A stretch of DNA of 64,000 nucleotides from Pseudo-nitzschia pungens. Its lineage: Eukaryota; Bacillariophyta; Bacillariophyceae; Bacillariales; Bacillariaceae. The DNA is taken from assembly GCA_037355855.1 (NCBI GenBank), contig CM074761.1, positions 1,879,346-1,943,345 of the forward strand, written 5' to 3'. Numbering within the stretch: position 1 is the stretch's first letter; the number at the start of each line of letters is the position of its first letter. The notes beneath the pieces are model-generated. The model ran no database searches. It worked only from the letters and a program-made list of their open reading frames with translations, and was not told the DNA's origin. The position numbers and the translations under genes are program-made. Positions 10,511 to 22,900 of this stretch are shown piece after piece.

Positions 10511-10640
10511 AAATGCGAGTTTTCAGCAGAAAAATGCGAGTTTTCAGCAAAAAAATGCGAGTTTTCATTACAAAATGCAAGTTTTCTGCAGAAAAATGCG
10601 AGTTTTCTTTAAAAAATGCGAGTTTTCTTTGGAAAATAAG
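10511..10640 (+). repeat. Tandem 21-bp repeat, core ATGCGAGTTTTC
   Basis: Six core copies start at 10513, 10534, 10555, 10575, 10596 and 10616, so the spacing is 20-21 bases. Related single copies occur just upstream (10440-10480) and, in opposite orientation, at 11245-11400. The frame through the array is a repeat artefact. Confidence 0.9.
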
Positions 10641-10784
10641 TGTTTTCAACAAAAATTTCAACCAAAAACTCGTCGTTTTGCCTCTATCATTAGGATTACC
10701 GTATTAACAAATCGACTCCGTCGTGACTCCGTCGTTGCGCCTCTCTTAGCAAATTGACTCCGTCGTTGCGCCTCTATTAACAAA

Positions 10785-11155
10785 TCGCGTCGATAATACA
10801 GGGGGGGACAGCAATCAGTAACGCGTCGATAATACAGGGGGGGACAGCAACGAACGCGTCGACAATACAGGGGGGACAGCAAGCAGCAACGCGTCGATAA
10901 TACAGGCGGGACAGCAAGCAGCAAGCAGCAACGAACGCGTCGACAATACATGGGGGGCAGCAAGCAGCAACGAACTCGTCGACAATACAGGGGGGACAGC
11001 AAGCAGCAACGCGTCGATAATACAGGGGGGACAGCAAGCAGCAACAACGAGTCGACAATACAGGGGGGACAGCAAGCAACAGCAACGCGTCGATAATACA
11101 GGGGGGACAGCAAGCAGCAGCAACGCGTCGATAATATAGGGGGGGGACAGCAAGC
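10785..11155 (+). repeat. Tandem array of ten 33-46-bp units
   Basis: The unit is approximately CGCGTCGATAATACAGGGGG followed by GGACAGCAAGCAGCAA. Core starts (CGAYAATA) are at 10791, 10827, 10860, 10895, 10941, 10980, 11015, 11053, 11091 and 11129. Length differences come from the G-run and from the number of AGC triplets. Minus-strand frames here (repeating Tyr-Arg-Arg, Cys-Pro-Pro) are by-products of the array. Confidence 0.9.
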
Positions 11156-11490
11156 GTAATTTTAATTTTAAGCACCTCTGTTAGCAAATCGACTCCCGCA
11201 TCGTTGCGCCTCTGTTAGCAAATCGACTCCCTCGTCGAAAAAAAATTTTGCGAAGAAAACTCGCACTTTTTTGGTCCGTTGAACCAAACTCGCATTTAAT
11301 GCGAGTTGAAAAAGAACGTTTTTTTTAGTCCCGTGAAAACTTGCACTTTTTGGTCTCGAAAAAAGTGCGGAAAAAAAGTGCAAGTTTATCCCCCTAAAAT
11401 TGTGTTCCAAAGGGGGATGAGTATTGACCAGGTCGACTTAAAATCGCGCAGTCTGCGCGAAATATATTCAGTTCCGGAAGGTCCTGGAAA

Positions 11491-11873
11491 TTCCAAATCA
11501 TCAACAGTCAAAAATTGTCATCTCAAAAAAATAAATACGATTAAGGTTAAGGTCACCTTAACCTTACGTCCTACGTACATAAGCCTTACTCGTACTTAAT
11601 CTCAAAAAACGCTGATGTTCGCTTCGAGCAGTTGAGATGAAAATGTTCGAAGTAGTCGTAATTTCGTCCCTCCGTCCTCCGTATTCAAATCGATGATCGA
11701 AACTCACATCAAAACTGCAACTCATCAACAATACGCAATCACTTCATCTGCACTCAAACAGGAACCGGTCATTACGTATCCTCGGTTCAATCTTCCGATT
11801 CAGCAAGCAACCAGACTCGGTCGATCGGGTCGCTCATACACTAGTTCTCCGTGGTAGTCAAGACAGCCACATC
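11491..11873. other. Intergenic region upstream of STE24
   Basis: No gene is supported. It contains a short palindrome-like GGTTAAGGTCACCTTAACC stretch at about 11544-11564, again built from the AACCTTAC/GTAAGGTT words common in the non-coding parts of this window. Confidence 0.45.
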
Positions 11874-13796
11874 ATGGATTTACCGTGGAAACCTATCTAC
11901 ACCCAAAGCACCGGTGAATTCGACTGGGAGGGAGGCATTTCTGCCGCCAAGACCGGCACCGGCGATGATTCGTTCTCGGCGTTCACCTACTGGTCGCTCG
12001 CCGGCACGATTGGATTTACTCTTTTGGTCTACGTATTGGAAGGTCATCTAGATGCGAGACAGAAGAAGGCCTACCAAATCACCGAATTTCCAAAAGAACT
12101 CGAAAAGACCGTAGCAAAAATCGACGCCCAGAAAAAAACCGAGTCGACGGAAGGCGAGGCAGACGCCAAGAAAACGGAGGGAAGCAGCGAGGACGACAAC
12201 GGGAAAAAAGACTCGATCGACAAAAACAAGCCTTTGTTGGAACAACTCCAAGCCAAATTCAAGAGCTCGCAGGCCTATGGTCTGGACAAAATCAATTTTG
12301 GTATGATTGCTGGCACCTACGAGACGTTTGAGAGCGTTGCGATTTTGTTGTTGGGTATCACCCCCTTTCTTTGGGATCAATCCGTTCGCTTGGGAGAGAA
12401 CTATCTCGGGATCAAGAGCGACGAAGAGATTAAGATCACTTTGGTGTTCTTGCTCTTGCAAACACTGCTCGACACCGTCAAGAGTTTGCCCTTTGAAATC
12501 TACAAAACCTTTAAGATTGAAAAGAAACACGGCTTCAACAAACAGACCTATGGATTGTTTTTTTCCGACAAGGTCAAAGGATTGATCTTAACGTGTGTCA
12601 TTGGGGGGCCTTTTGTTGCGCTCTTGTTGAAAATCATCAAAGTGAGTCACTTTGGGAGTAGGCCATCTCATAGAAATACTTCCCGAATTGAAATGAACCG
12701 GTGGTTATTGCCCACTCTTGTCGTCTGTCAGTATTCGAGATTTGTTCTGTCCTCTTCTTTGCCTTTTCTAACCTCTGTTTTCGTGCGGAAAAATGCTCCT
12801 TTCGAAACATAAATTATATTGCAAATTCCACCATGTCTTCACCGAAATCGACAACAAAATAAAATCGCCAATGTCGTTCCGATTTAAAAGATGGGTGGGG
12901 AACACTTTTACATCTACATGTGGGCCTTTATGTTTTGCTTTTCAGTGTTTATGATGACGATTGTTCCCGTCGTTATCATGCCACTTTTTAACAAGTACGA
13001 ACCACTGGAAGACGGAAGCCTAAAAACGAGAATTCACGAGTTGGCAGGACAAATCAGCTATCCCTTGAAAAAACTTTTTGTCATGGATGGATCGAAACGA
13101 TCCAGCCATTCGAATGCCTTTATGTTTGGCTTTGGCAGCAACAAGAGAATCGGTGAGTGGAAGGATATGGAGTGTGACTTGAGGGTTGAAAATTTACTTT
13201 TGGATGCATTGTGTCTCGAAGATTCTTTTGTGCTCGACCACCAACTCACCACAGCCATTATGCCATCGTCTGCGTGCGAATCCGTATGCTATACAGTGCT
13301 CTTCGATACCCTACTCGATCAAGTATCACACAATGAAATTCTTGCTATTTTGGGACACGAACTCGGTCATTGGAAACTTGGACATACGCTCACCAACTTT
13401 GCTGTAACGCAAGTATACTTTGGTGTAGCTTTCTATTTCTTCTCTCAATGCTACACGTCGAAGGATCTCTATGCAGCTTTTGGATTCGACTCTACCACGT
13501 CCGATGTCCCAACGATCATCGCTTTGCTTCTGTTTTTCCAAACACTCTGGGCACCTGTGGATAAGGTTTTGTCCTTTGTTTTGACCGTTTTCAGCAGACA
13601 TTGTGAATTCGCTGCGGACAAATTCTCCGTCGACTTGGACATGAGCCAAGACTTGCAGAGTGGACTCTGCAAAATCCACCTCGAAAACCTTGGAGCCATG
13701 TGCCCCGACTCATTGTACAGCACGTACCATTATTCTCACCCGCCACTCGTTGAACGTCTCTCGGCTATGATGGCCCTTGACAAGAAAAAGATCTAG
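11874..13796 (+). CDS. STE24: CAAX prenyl protease 1 (STE24/ZMPSTE24, family M48), three exons
   Basis: A zinc metalloprotease of the ER and inner nuclear membrane that trims prenylated CAAX proteins. Exons by splice sites and frame: 11874-12641, 12891-13152, 13297-13796, giving about 509 residues. Intron 1 (12642-12890, donor GTGAGT, phase 0) joins LLLKIIK to MGGEHFYIYMWAF. Intron 2 (13153-13296, donor GTGAGT, acceptor ATACAG, phase 1) restores NKRI-VLFDTLL, the exact family sequence. Intron 2 is 144 bases with no in-frame stop, so reading straight through would add 48 alien residues just before the active site. The zinc site LGHELGHWKLGH (HExxH) and the third ligand in CEFAADKFSVDL are intact. 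Exon 1 has several membrane segments and a Lys/Glu/Asp-rich insert of about 50 residues (about 78-130) in the first loop, longer than usual. Confidence 0.92.
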
Positions 13797-14526
13797 AAAG
13801 ATGGGAATTTTAAGGAATAAAATCAATCTTGACACGTAATCTAATCAGATAGGATCACATTACTTCGAAGGCGTAGCGATGTACGACCTTGCCTTTGTGG
13901 ACAGGTCTATGATTGGAAACTGGTGCAGGGGTATTGATGGCAGCACAATTGAATGCGATATTTTTTCAGGGTACAATTTCTCCATGGATTGTTTCATCCT
14001 CCAAGCAATCAAGATTGGAAGTAGTATCTTTTGCTAAGAATCGCTCTATTTGTCTATCCTAGAAACTACTGCTGATGGAGTACTTTGAATTTGTTCATTG
14101 TTGAGACAAAGTAATCTAAATGAGGAATAGGATTACTGTGTCGGGAACTTGTGCGTACTGGTAAACTTCCTCTTCATCAGTCCACGAAAAGATGCAACTA
14201 GAGCAAGGTTAGTCGTTACGACAGTATTTTTTCCACAACTAATAACGTCAGGCGTCATGCCCATCATCCCAAACGTTCTTATCATTCTGCACGACTCACA
14301 TGTACGACTGGCTGAAGGAGACAGGGCATGCCCTAAAACAACAATCAACCACACGTTTTGCCAAGACATCGTCCCACTAGACTCTAATACTAATAAAGGA
14401 ACAAGAAACTGAAGCAACAATAATATTTAAGTACAAGTATTTTTGCAACTCGCACGGTTGCAAATCATTCAGACCTTAATCCGAAGTTTGCGACGCAACT
14501 TCCACTTCACTCTAGTAGTTGTATGC
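13797..14526. other. Intergenic region
   Basis: No gene is supported. Overlapping frames on both strands at about 14133-14420 are hydrophobic in part. The minus-strand one starts with TTG, and neither shows a recognisable domain. Confidence 0.4.
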
Positions 14527-15389
14527 ATGACGAAAGTTTTCTTTGATCCACAATTCGATCGGTTTACCATGCCACGGATCTTCGAAGCCGCAACGAAACG
14601 AAAACGACGTGCTTCGCTCATCAAGATTCCGATTGTCATAGGGATTTTCTTCGTTCTTTCGGTGCAAGCGGGTGCCTTTCCTTTGACATCGACAGTCAAA
14701 AATGAACAGTGTGCTAATGAAAAGTCTTTTCCAGGATTTTGTGCCTTCAGAAAGAGATGGGAAGGGGAAAAGAAGCGCAAAGGCGTCCCAAGTTTATTGA
14801 ATAGTATCGAGAAACGTGGTAACGGTGACGAATCAGAACCAGGTAGCAAGTCCTTGACAGAATTGTTATCGCCGTCAAGTTCGTGCAGAGCGAATCAAAT
14901 GAGTGGAACAGATCTAGCTTACGTTGGAGATGCTGTTTTCGAACTTTTTGTTCGATCTCGACATGTGTGGCCGCCGAAAAGAACCTCCGACCTGCAAAAC
15001 ACAGTTGTTGGGCTCGTTCGAGGTACGTTCTTTATTGAAAGTGTAGGTTGATGATTCTCTCGGAACATCATGCGTTGACTTCCCTAGCACTGGAAGATAC
15101 CTTCTATTTTCTAATCTTTCGTGTTGCAGCCGAGCACCAATCGTTTCTTTTGCGCCAGCTGAAAGAGTCGTTCCCGTTGACGGAAAAGGAAAGTCAAGTG
15201 ATGATGAGAGGGAGAAATTCCGTGACAAAATCTAAAAACCGCAGGAACCCAGCTGCTTATCAGGATTCTACTGCACTAGAGGCACTGATAGGATATATTT
15301 ACATCACGGACCCCAGCCGATGCCAAGAACTCCTTTCATGGCTGGGAAGTGTTGTGGACAATCGGGACGATAGCGGCAAAAAGTCTTGA
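14527..15389 (+). CDS. Mini-ribonuclease III-like protein, plastid-targeted, two exons
   Basis: Mini-III enzymes are RNase III catalytic domains without a dsRNA-binding domain; in bacteria and plastids they mature 23S rRNA or trim intron RNA. Exon 1 runs from the ATG (14569, or 14527 upstream) to 15022 and exon 2 is 15130-15389. The intron has donor GTACGT, acceptor TTGCAG, phase 1 and 107 bases. The join gives VGLVR-AEHQSFLLRQL, as in the family. Catalytic motifs: DLAYVGDAVFELFVR in exon 1, and MMRGRNS then STALEALIGYIYIT in exon 2. The leader has a basic start, a hydrophobic stretch (LIKIPIVIGIFFVLSV) and QAGAFPLTS, a close match to the diatom plastid cleavage motif with Phe after the cut. 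From the 14569 start it has about 237 residues. About 100 low-complexity residues separate the leader from the catalytic domain. Confidence 0.82.
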
Positions 15390-16818
15390 CGAAAAGTGAC
15401 GGCTGCTGAAAGGAGTAGAGAGACTGTCATCCTGTAGTTTGAGTGAGACAAACGAATTTCGACGTCTTGTTGCATCTCACAGTTCCATCAATGCAATTAG
15501 TATGCTTACCTGTTTTCTTACCGTTGACGCAAAAAAGGAATGCGGATCAATACATATCGCTGTACTACAGGTATCCAAACCTCCGTCCTAATGAAGCGCA
15601 CTGTTGTATCTACTTCAGAAAATGGAGTACTAACTAAACTGAGTTGGGATTGAATGCTTTTGATGAACATTTGCTCAGATGAAAGCTGACATACACGATG
15701 TCTCTGTTTGCTTGTCGCCAAGAGAAAATAGGCCTTAAAGTAGTATGTTTTCGAGGCATTTGGGATTTGCATTACAACTCCGAAATACAATGCAAATGTT
15801 ATGATGTATCAATCGATACGAAAGTCCATGCTTGCTGATCAACAACATTTGTTTTGTATGAATACATATCCTCTAGACCTGTATCCAATGGCTGGATACA
15901 CGAAGCAATACGGATATCGATACACCAAATCATAGGAGATGAACGGATCCGCACCAACTGAATGAATCCCTTGCATTCACATAAGCGGGGAACGAGGGAA
16001 ATGAGCCATATGGAGGGAACAGGAAATACTGGTCCGATTGGGTCAACAACATGTTCGGTTCTGCTACGCCCAACGCTATCTGAATCGTAAATGCTACACC
16101 TTGTTCATAGAGTAAGTCTCATTGTACATTGTCATAGAAGCAAATAAAGCCGGCAATCCTGGTCGTGGTTTGATTCCCGCAATATGAGAACGATTCGGAG
16201 GTACGGTTACTGTACCGGTATTACTTTGGGTATTTTTAACCTCTCCGTACGAAGTACCATCTTCGAGTCATCTTCATTGCGGGAGCCAAACTAACTTTCC
16301 TGGAATAATTCGAATATTGTAGTGGTAATCAAATAAATACTACGTAGTACAATCATATTTTTTGACCGACAATTTTCTACACGTAAATAGTTTCTACGAG
16401 TGATTTGGATTTACAACATTGGGACTAAACTGTCCTGGCGGCGATGTGTAGGACCCTAAAACTTGCTATGGTGAACTTTCTTTTTTAAAATTCAAAAAAA
16501 AATGACATGAAAGACTCACTCTGATTGTAATTAACCGTAATTACGGCATTATCCACTTCGTGCGGCGAATGAGCTGATTTCCGCATACGAGTAAAAATTT
16601 CTTTGGCCTCTTTTCATCACAAAAGATTCATTATTGCTACTTCGTATTGTTTATGAGATTCAAGATCGTCCACGACCCTGTTGAGACAACGGCACTTGCA
16701 ACGGAATCCTTGGTGTAATACATGGCAGCATAAACTGCATCGTCACCAAAGTATAATATAGCATACATCAACGAAGAGTGCAAATCGACTGAGCAAAAAC
16801 GAGTGACAGGAAACAATA
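15390..16818. other. Intergenic region
   Basis: No gene is supported. A small hairpin with 7-bp arms (GTATCCA/TGGATAC) lies at 15881-15899, and one TACCGGTA at 16213-16220. The 3' half is A/T-rich. Confidence 0.45.
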
Positions 16819-18123
16819 ATGGGACTCATAGGTCAGATAGCGGGATTGCCGTTCTTGGCATTATCTTACGGATTATGGCTAGCAGGTACGCTCCATCATT
16901 GGTGATTGCACGAAAGTATCACTTACTGCTTGTTATTGTCGCTTGATGCTTACGCTTCTTTCTTCTTGCCATGTTCTTTCATAGCCAACATCGCCCGACC
17001 CTTGATTGTGGCGACCCTTCTGTGCACGTTAACCAATCCAAAAGCAGCCCATGCTAAATTGAAATTAATTGTAAATACTTTTCGGTACTTGGTTTTGTCC
17101 AAGGACAAGAAGTGGAAGAAACCCAAAGACGATCCAGCCTCGTTTTTCTCCAAAGACAATAACGGAGAGTACATCGTCCTCGGCAAAAAAACAGTCGTAT
17201 TTCTCCGGCATGGAGAATCGACTTGGAATGATACATTCAACAAAGGTGATCGGAAGATGTCTTCCTTTTTGTTAGGGTTCATTCCCGGTATTTTCCACAG
17301 CCTTGCCACAGAATGGTACTTTCTAGTTAGAGGAATGTCGGACGAATCTTGGTTCTTTGATTCGCCCCTCTCAGCAAAAGGAATCCAGCAAGCAGAAGGT
17401 GTGGCAAAGTTTCTTCGCGAGACAGATTCCAAGTACGCAACGCCAAAAGAAGCAAGGTTTCTCCGTCTCATCAAGGGGGAAGCAGAAGATACTAATGATG
17501 TTGTTGGTGAAAGTGCGAGTGACAAGTGCGTACTAGTTTCGAGTAATCTTCGTCGGGCAATTAGTACCTGCGCAATCGCTATGAAAGATCGACTCGATCG
17601 TAAAATTGCTGGTGATAAAATCTTCGTCTTGCAGGAGCTACAAGAGGCGAGTATAAACCCCGATGCCCAATCTATCACTCCCCCATTTGAAACATTGGTG
17701 ACATCCTTCACCGACTCAGAATCCGTCAAGATGATTTATGCCGATCAGACCGATACGAGCCTCAACAAAGGCAACAAAGACATCCAATCCAACGGCTTAA
17801 AACGAATGGAAGCGTTTTGCAGCTTATTGTTTGCCACAGAAATTGAGGGAACTGCGGAAAAAGGCGACAATGATGAACAGAACCAAACGAGCAGGATGCT
17901 CAGTGACGCGAATCATGTGATGTGTACGGGTCATTCGTATTGGTTCCGTGCATTCTTTCAAACTTATTTGCCAAAAGATTTCGAACACGTTTGTAAGAAA
18001 AAGAAACTTGTAAACGGTGGGCTGGTCGGCTTTACATTGTGTCACACCAAAGTGAAGGAAACTGGTGAAGATAAGTACATGATCGACCCAGCAAGTCTGA
18101 CAGTTTTGTATGCCGGGTTCTAA
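16819..18123 (+). CDS. Membrane-anchored histidine phosphatase (phosphoglycerate mutase-like), two exons
   Basis: A histidine phosphatase superfamily protein. Exon 1 (16819-16885) encodes MGLIGQIAGLPFLALSYGLW and a few more residues; exon 2 is 16985-18123. The intron (16886-16984, 99 bases, donor GTACGC, acceptor TCATAG, phase 1) contains an in-frame stop, so the spliced form is needed. The product has about 401 residues. The phosphate-pocket motif RHGESTWND is at about 97-105, with the second Arg probably in SSNLRRAISTC and the second His in CTGHSYWFRAFF near the C-terminus. The first 45 residues are hydrophobic and look like a signal anchor. Lys/Asp-rich inserts separate the motifs. The substrate cannot be inferred; a role as a true glycolytic mutase is unlikely given the anchor and the divergence. 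Confidence 0.8.
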
Positions 18124-19920
18124 ATTGTTGGGATAGAAAGAAAACTGTTGATTATGGCAGGTTCTTTCTTTGGTCGCCTCTACGTAAGGCCTCGTATTAA
18201 GATTGATTCGGATAATCGTACCTCCATTTGGAACACACCACCTGGGAAGTCGCCGAGCCGATGCCTTTCACAACGAAATGGATGACCGTATAATAACATT
18301 ACGTCCGAATCATATTTGATAAACAGCATGAATTAACAATAAAAGCGTCTTCCTATGCACGAATGTGGAAAAAGCATGTTTATTTATGTAACCCAAGCGC
18401 GGTTATTATACTCTGCATCGTTGTTGCGAGTCTAAGCGTAGGCTGAAGATTCATTTCAGTTACTACAGTACAGTGGGCCAGAGCCCTAGCAGATTATGCC
18501 AGTAGATCTCGAAGTTTGACTAGACTTGATTGAGTGTGCTGCTCAGTCGAGATTAGTTTTGGTGACAACAGAGATTTCCCACCGCAGTCAGGGCTCGTGT
18601 TATTTTCTCCTTTGCCCTTCGTTTTTGTTGCATTCATTTTTTTCTTTGAGGCTATCTCAATTCTCCTTCGAAACTTAAATTCGTATTTGGAAGAACCATG
18701 CAGTAATATCACGAGGCTCCATAGGTTGGGTTAACGACAGCTGCGGACTGTTTGGAAACTTGTTTTAAGGTTGCATTCAGTGACCCTTGGGTAAAATTGC
18801 CTTGAGAAACAGCATATTTGGCTTCCTCACCTTCATCTTCAGACCCACCACCATTGTGACCCACTTTTTATTTCTTTGTGGTCAGTTCTCAATTGGGATT
18901 AACTCCCTTCTTTGCTCCCATTACTGAAACGCCCTTTGTCGTCAGTGTAAGACGGACCATCCTTTCTCAGGCACTTTCTCAAGAAAATCAGGCGATGGGA
19001 TGCTCCGCATACCGGTACAGTAAGATGCTGCTTTGTTTTCGTACTGAGGAGAACCGAAAGAGAGAACTTGTTTTAAAATAAACATGCCATCGTTATGTTC
19101 TACTTCGTATTTTTTACTTCGTACTTCGTTCATAGTTGCTCTTTTTGATCGGAAGAAGTGATGTTCCTACGTAAGCCTTACGGTCCAAGATGTGATGGCG
19201 CGTCACCAAGTTGCTCAATGAAAAATTCCGGTGACAGCTACGATATTCTCCATAATTTGCATCGGTGCTTAATCATACTATATATGACCCCTGTCCATGC
19301 CGGACTTTCATACCCGACAATGGGGAGAACAAAGAACAACTACGATCTGTTGATAGAGTTAAAAATAACAATCATCTCCATTCTTAAGTGAATACAAAGA
19401 GATTTCAACATGACACTAAATTAAACAACTGCCTTTGACAACCTCCAAGACCGAACAATCTTGAAGAAGATTGGACTTTCTTTAAAAGTTCAAGAAGGCA
19501 CAAAAAAAGAGTAATCGTTATCAGAAGTTGACACGGGCCAAAATTGATGACTACAGACCAAAAATTCTTTTCGGTGAGAAATGAGTCGTATATTTTTGCG
19601 AACACTTATTGCCCACGTACTCTCAGCAGTGTAGACGCCGGCACAAGACACTCTCAAAACCGCTTAGAGCATAGCGTACGGCAGCCTCATCAATCAACTT
19701 AGAAAGCTGGAAGAGCCATCGTAAATCGATGAACTTCCATCGGAGTGGTGAGTGCTGATATCACCCTCTCAACGACTAAATACACTATCTTTTGTTTTGA
19801 AAAGATAATTTACTGCTGCCTTCGATACATCGTTGATAACCTTGGTCAGATTAGAATCAATATATATTTGTGCAAACGTATTTGGAGTGTCACGAAAAAG
19901 AATTTATCAATCACGGCCTC
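18124..19920. other. Intergenic region
   Basis: About 1.8 kb without a supported gene. The small frames at 18494-19605 show no conserved features, and most start with non-ATG codons. One TACCGGTA lies at 19010-19017. Confidence 0.45.
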
Positions 19921-22900
19921 ATGGTTGACTTCTTGTCCATGTTTGGCAAGTTCAAAGCCAAACGAAAACCGGAGATAGATGGAGGTGGGGCAGTTTCGGA
20001 ACAGTCGGAAGAACTGGGTGATACGAAGAAGAAAAAGAGGTTGTGGGAGAGACATAAAGAAAGCGTCGAAGCGCCTCCGAAAAGCACAGAAGAAAGCGCA
20101 AGTGTTGGTATAGAGGCTTCAAAGACAGATTCGACCCAACTAGAGACGAAGGAAGAAGTAAAGGTTAAGAAAAAGAGACCGAAGAAACCCAAGAAGGTTC
20201 CGAATTCTAAGAAAAAGCTAATGAGCTCGGCGCAGAAAACCGACAATGCGACCCTCGATGGTACTTGTTCCAGGAAAAAGAAGAAGAAGAAGAAAAGGCA
20301 TCGAGAGGAAGATGGTGCGGCAACTTCTGGTAGCGTGAAGCCAAGGAAGAAGAAGAAGAAGAAGAAAACTGAAGAGACAGCGTCTGCTAATGCCGATGCT
20401 TCTGTAGCGGAAAGCAAAAAAGTGAAGAAAAGGCCGAAGAAATCCAAGAAGAAGAAAAGAGATCGCGAATCGGACAAGAAGAAAGATAGGAAGCGAAAGA
20501 CGAAAGAAAAGGGGGAAAAGAATGATGCTGCTAGTATCGCCAAAAAGAAAGCTGGCGACGATCATTCTTCTGCCGACGACGTTGCCGTGACTTCCGAGCC
20601 CACAATTATGAAAGCGACCGATATTACATCTCGTGACGATTTCGAAGGGGCCAAGATTTCGTTGCCAGATGTTACTCGAGAAGAGGTCAACGTTACAACA
20701 GAAGTGACGTCTGCGACATCGGCAATCGAACGATTCCCTGTCGAGACTTCACAAATAACTCAATCACAGGAGGATCCAGCCGATGACAAAATCGATGAGT
20801 CAAACATGGAAAGTAATCATGCAGCAGAAGGACTAAGCGATTCAAAGTCGGAGCAACCAACTGACGTTGACACCCAAGAGATTCCGGAGGAGGTGGCAAA
20901 CACATCTCCGGGTGAAGAAGAGTTAAATGTTGACAGCGCCCCAGTGCAAGAAAGCCCCGAAGCTGCAAAAGTAGAGGAACCAACTGAGGTTGACACGCAG
21001 GAGGTTGAGGAGATCACTCCAGATGCAGAAGAATCAAATGTTGAAAGCAAACCAGTGAAAGGAAGTCTCGACGATGCAAACGTCGAGGGGCAAAGCAATG
21101 CTGAACTTGATGTCGCTGAAACAGATAATGCTGTACAACTAGATGATTCACAAGAGGTTGCAGAATCAGGTGTTGTTGAACCAGACGCTTGCGATCGAGG
21201 TATTGCTGAACCAGCTACTGTTGATCCAGCCGTTGGAGAAAAAGATGCTGTTGAAGAAGAGATTGCCGAACCAGATACTGTAGAATTAGCTGTTGCTCAG
21301 ACCAACGCTGTCGAACAAGAAATTGCCGAACCAGAGATTGCAGAAGCAGATTTCGCCGAAACAAATGACGTGGAGCCAGACGTTGTAGAACGAGACATAT
21401 CGCAAGAGGTTGCAGAATCAGGTGCTGATGAATCAGACGCTGTGAAACAAGATATTACTGAACCAGATGTTGGTGAACCGGACGCTGTCGAAGAAGAGAT
21501 TGCCGAACCAGAGATTTCTGAGCCAGGTACTGCAGAACCAGTTGTTGGTGAACAAGACGCTGTCGAAGAAGAGATTGTTGAATCAGATGTTCCAGAAGCA
21601 GATGTTAATGAATCAGACGCTGTGAAACAAGACATTACTCAACCAGCCGTTGGTGAACCAGACGCTGTCAAACAAGAGATTGCCGAACCAGAGATTTCTG
21701 AATCAGCTATTGTGGGACCAGTTGTTGGTGAGCAAGACGCTGTCGAAGAAGAGATTGCCGAACCAGAGATTGCTGAACCAGTTACTGTAGAACCAGCTGT
21801 TGGTGAACTGAACGATGTCAAACAAGAGATTACCAAACCAGAGATTACTGAATCAGTTACTGTAGAACCAGCTGTTGGTGAACCGGACGCTGTCGAAGAA
21901 GAGATTGCCGAACCAGAGATTGCCGAACCAGTTTCTGTAGAACCAGCTGTTAGTGAACCGGACGCTGTCAAAGAAGAGATTGCTGAACCAGCTGTTGTAG
22001 AACCAGTTATTGGTGAACCAAACGCTGTCAAAGAAGAGATTGCTGAACTAGAGATTGCAGAAACAAATGCTGCAGAACCGGATGTTGCATTGGAGATTGC
22101 TGAACCAGCTACTACAGAACCAGTTGTTGGTGAACCAAACACCGTCGAGGAAGAGATTGCTGAACCAGAGATTGCTGAACCAGCTACTGTAGAACCAGCT
22201 GTTGGTGAACCAGACGCTGTCAAAGAAGAGATTGCTGAACCAGCTGTTGTAGAACCAGTTGTTGATGAATCAGACGCTGTCAAAGAAGAGATTGCTGAAC
22301 AAGCTGTTGTAGAATCAGTTGTTGATGAATCAGACGCTGTCGAAGAAGATATTGCTGAACCAGCTACTGTAGAACCAGTTGTTGGTGAACCAAACGCTGT
22401 CGAGGAAGATATTGCTGAACCAGCTGTTGTAGAATCAGTTGTTGGTGAACCAGACGCTGTCGAAGAAGATATTGCTGAGCCAGCTACTGTAGAACCAGTT
22501 GTTGGTGAACAAGACGCTGTCGAAGAAGAGATTGCCGAACCAGAGATTGCTGAACCAGCTACTGTAGAACCAGTTATTGGTGAACCAAACGCTGTCGAGG
22601 AAGATATTGCTGAACCAGCTGTTGTAGAATCAGTTGTTGGTGAACCAGACGCTGTCGAACAAGAGATTGCTGAGCCAGCTACTGTAGAACCAGTTGTTGG
22701 TGAACAAGATTCTGTCGAAGAAGAGATTGCCGAACCAGAGATTGCTGAACCAGCTGTTGTAGAACCTGTTGTTGGTGAACCAGACGTTGTCGAAGAAGAG
22801 ATTGCTGAACCAGCTGTTGTAGAATCAGTTGTTGATGAATCAGACGCTGTCGAAGAAGATATTGCTGAACCAGCTACTGTAGAACCAGTTGTTGGTAAAC

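Larger units (their letters stand above)
10303..11490. mobile_element. Non-autonomous element bounded by inverted repeats and filled with tandem repeats
   Basis: The two ends mirror each other. The left 20-mer TTTCCTGGACCTTCCGGAAC (10303-10322) matches the reverse complement of 11471-11490 at 19 of 20 positions. A second block, GCGCAGACCGCGTGATTTT (10339-10357), matches the reverse complement of 11440-11458 at 17 of 19. Further inward, both sides carry diverged copies of CTTGCA-T-rich and AAAAAAGTGCGG words in mirror order. Inside lie a 21-bp array, a 33-46-bp array and flanking 31-35-bp direct repeats. I see no transposase frame and no clear target-site duplication, so the exact outer limits and the class are uncertain. 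Confidence 0.6.

Noticed and set aside
10785..11155. Possible CRISPR array (regular repeats with short intervals)
   Set aside because: The units are contiguous, vary by AGC triplets and have no unique spacers, and the genome is eukaryotic.
10658..11187. Three minus-strand frames with Tyr-Arg-Arg and Cys-Pro-Pro repeats
   Set aside because: They follow directly from the 33-46-bp tandem array in three frames and have no coding signature.
14133..14420. Overlapping hydrophobic frames on both strands
   Set aside because: The minus frame starts with TTG, the plus frame has no conserved feature, and neither joins a neighbour by good splice sites.
16130..16200. Possible tRNA (GGTTTGATTCCCGC resembles a T-arm)
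   Set aside because: No matching acceptor, D or anticodon stems could be found around it.
16906..16984. Upstream start of the histidine phosphatase within the open frame (TTG at 16906)
   Set aside because: This segment is the intron: GT-AG borders, and an in-frame stop appears when it is read from the true ATG at 16819.
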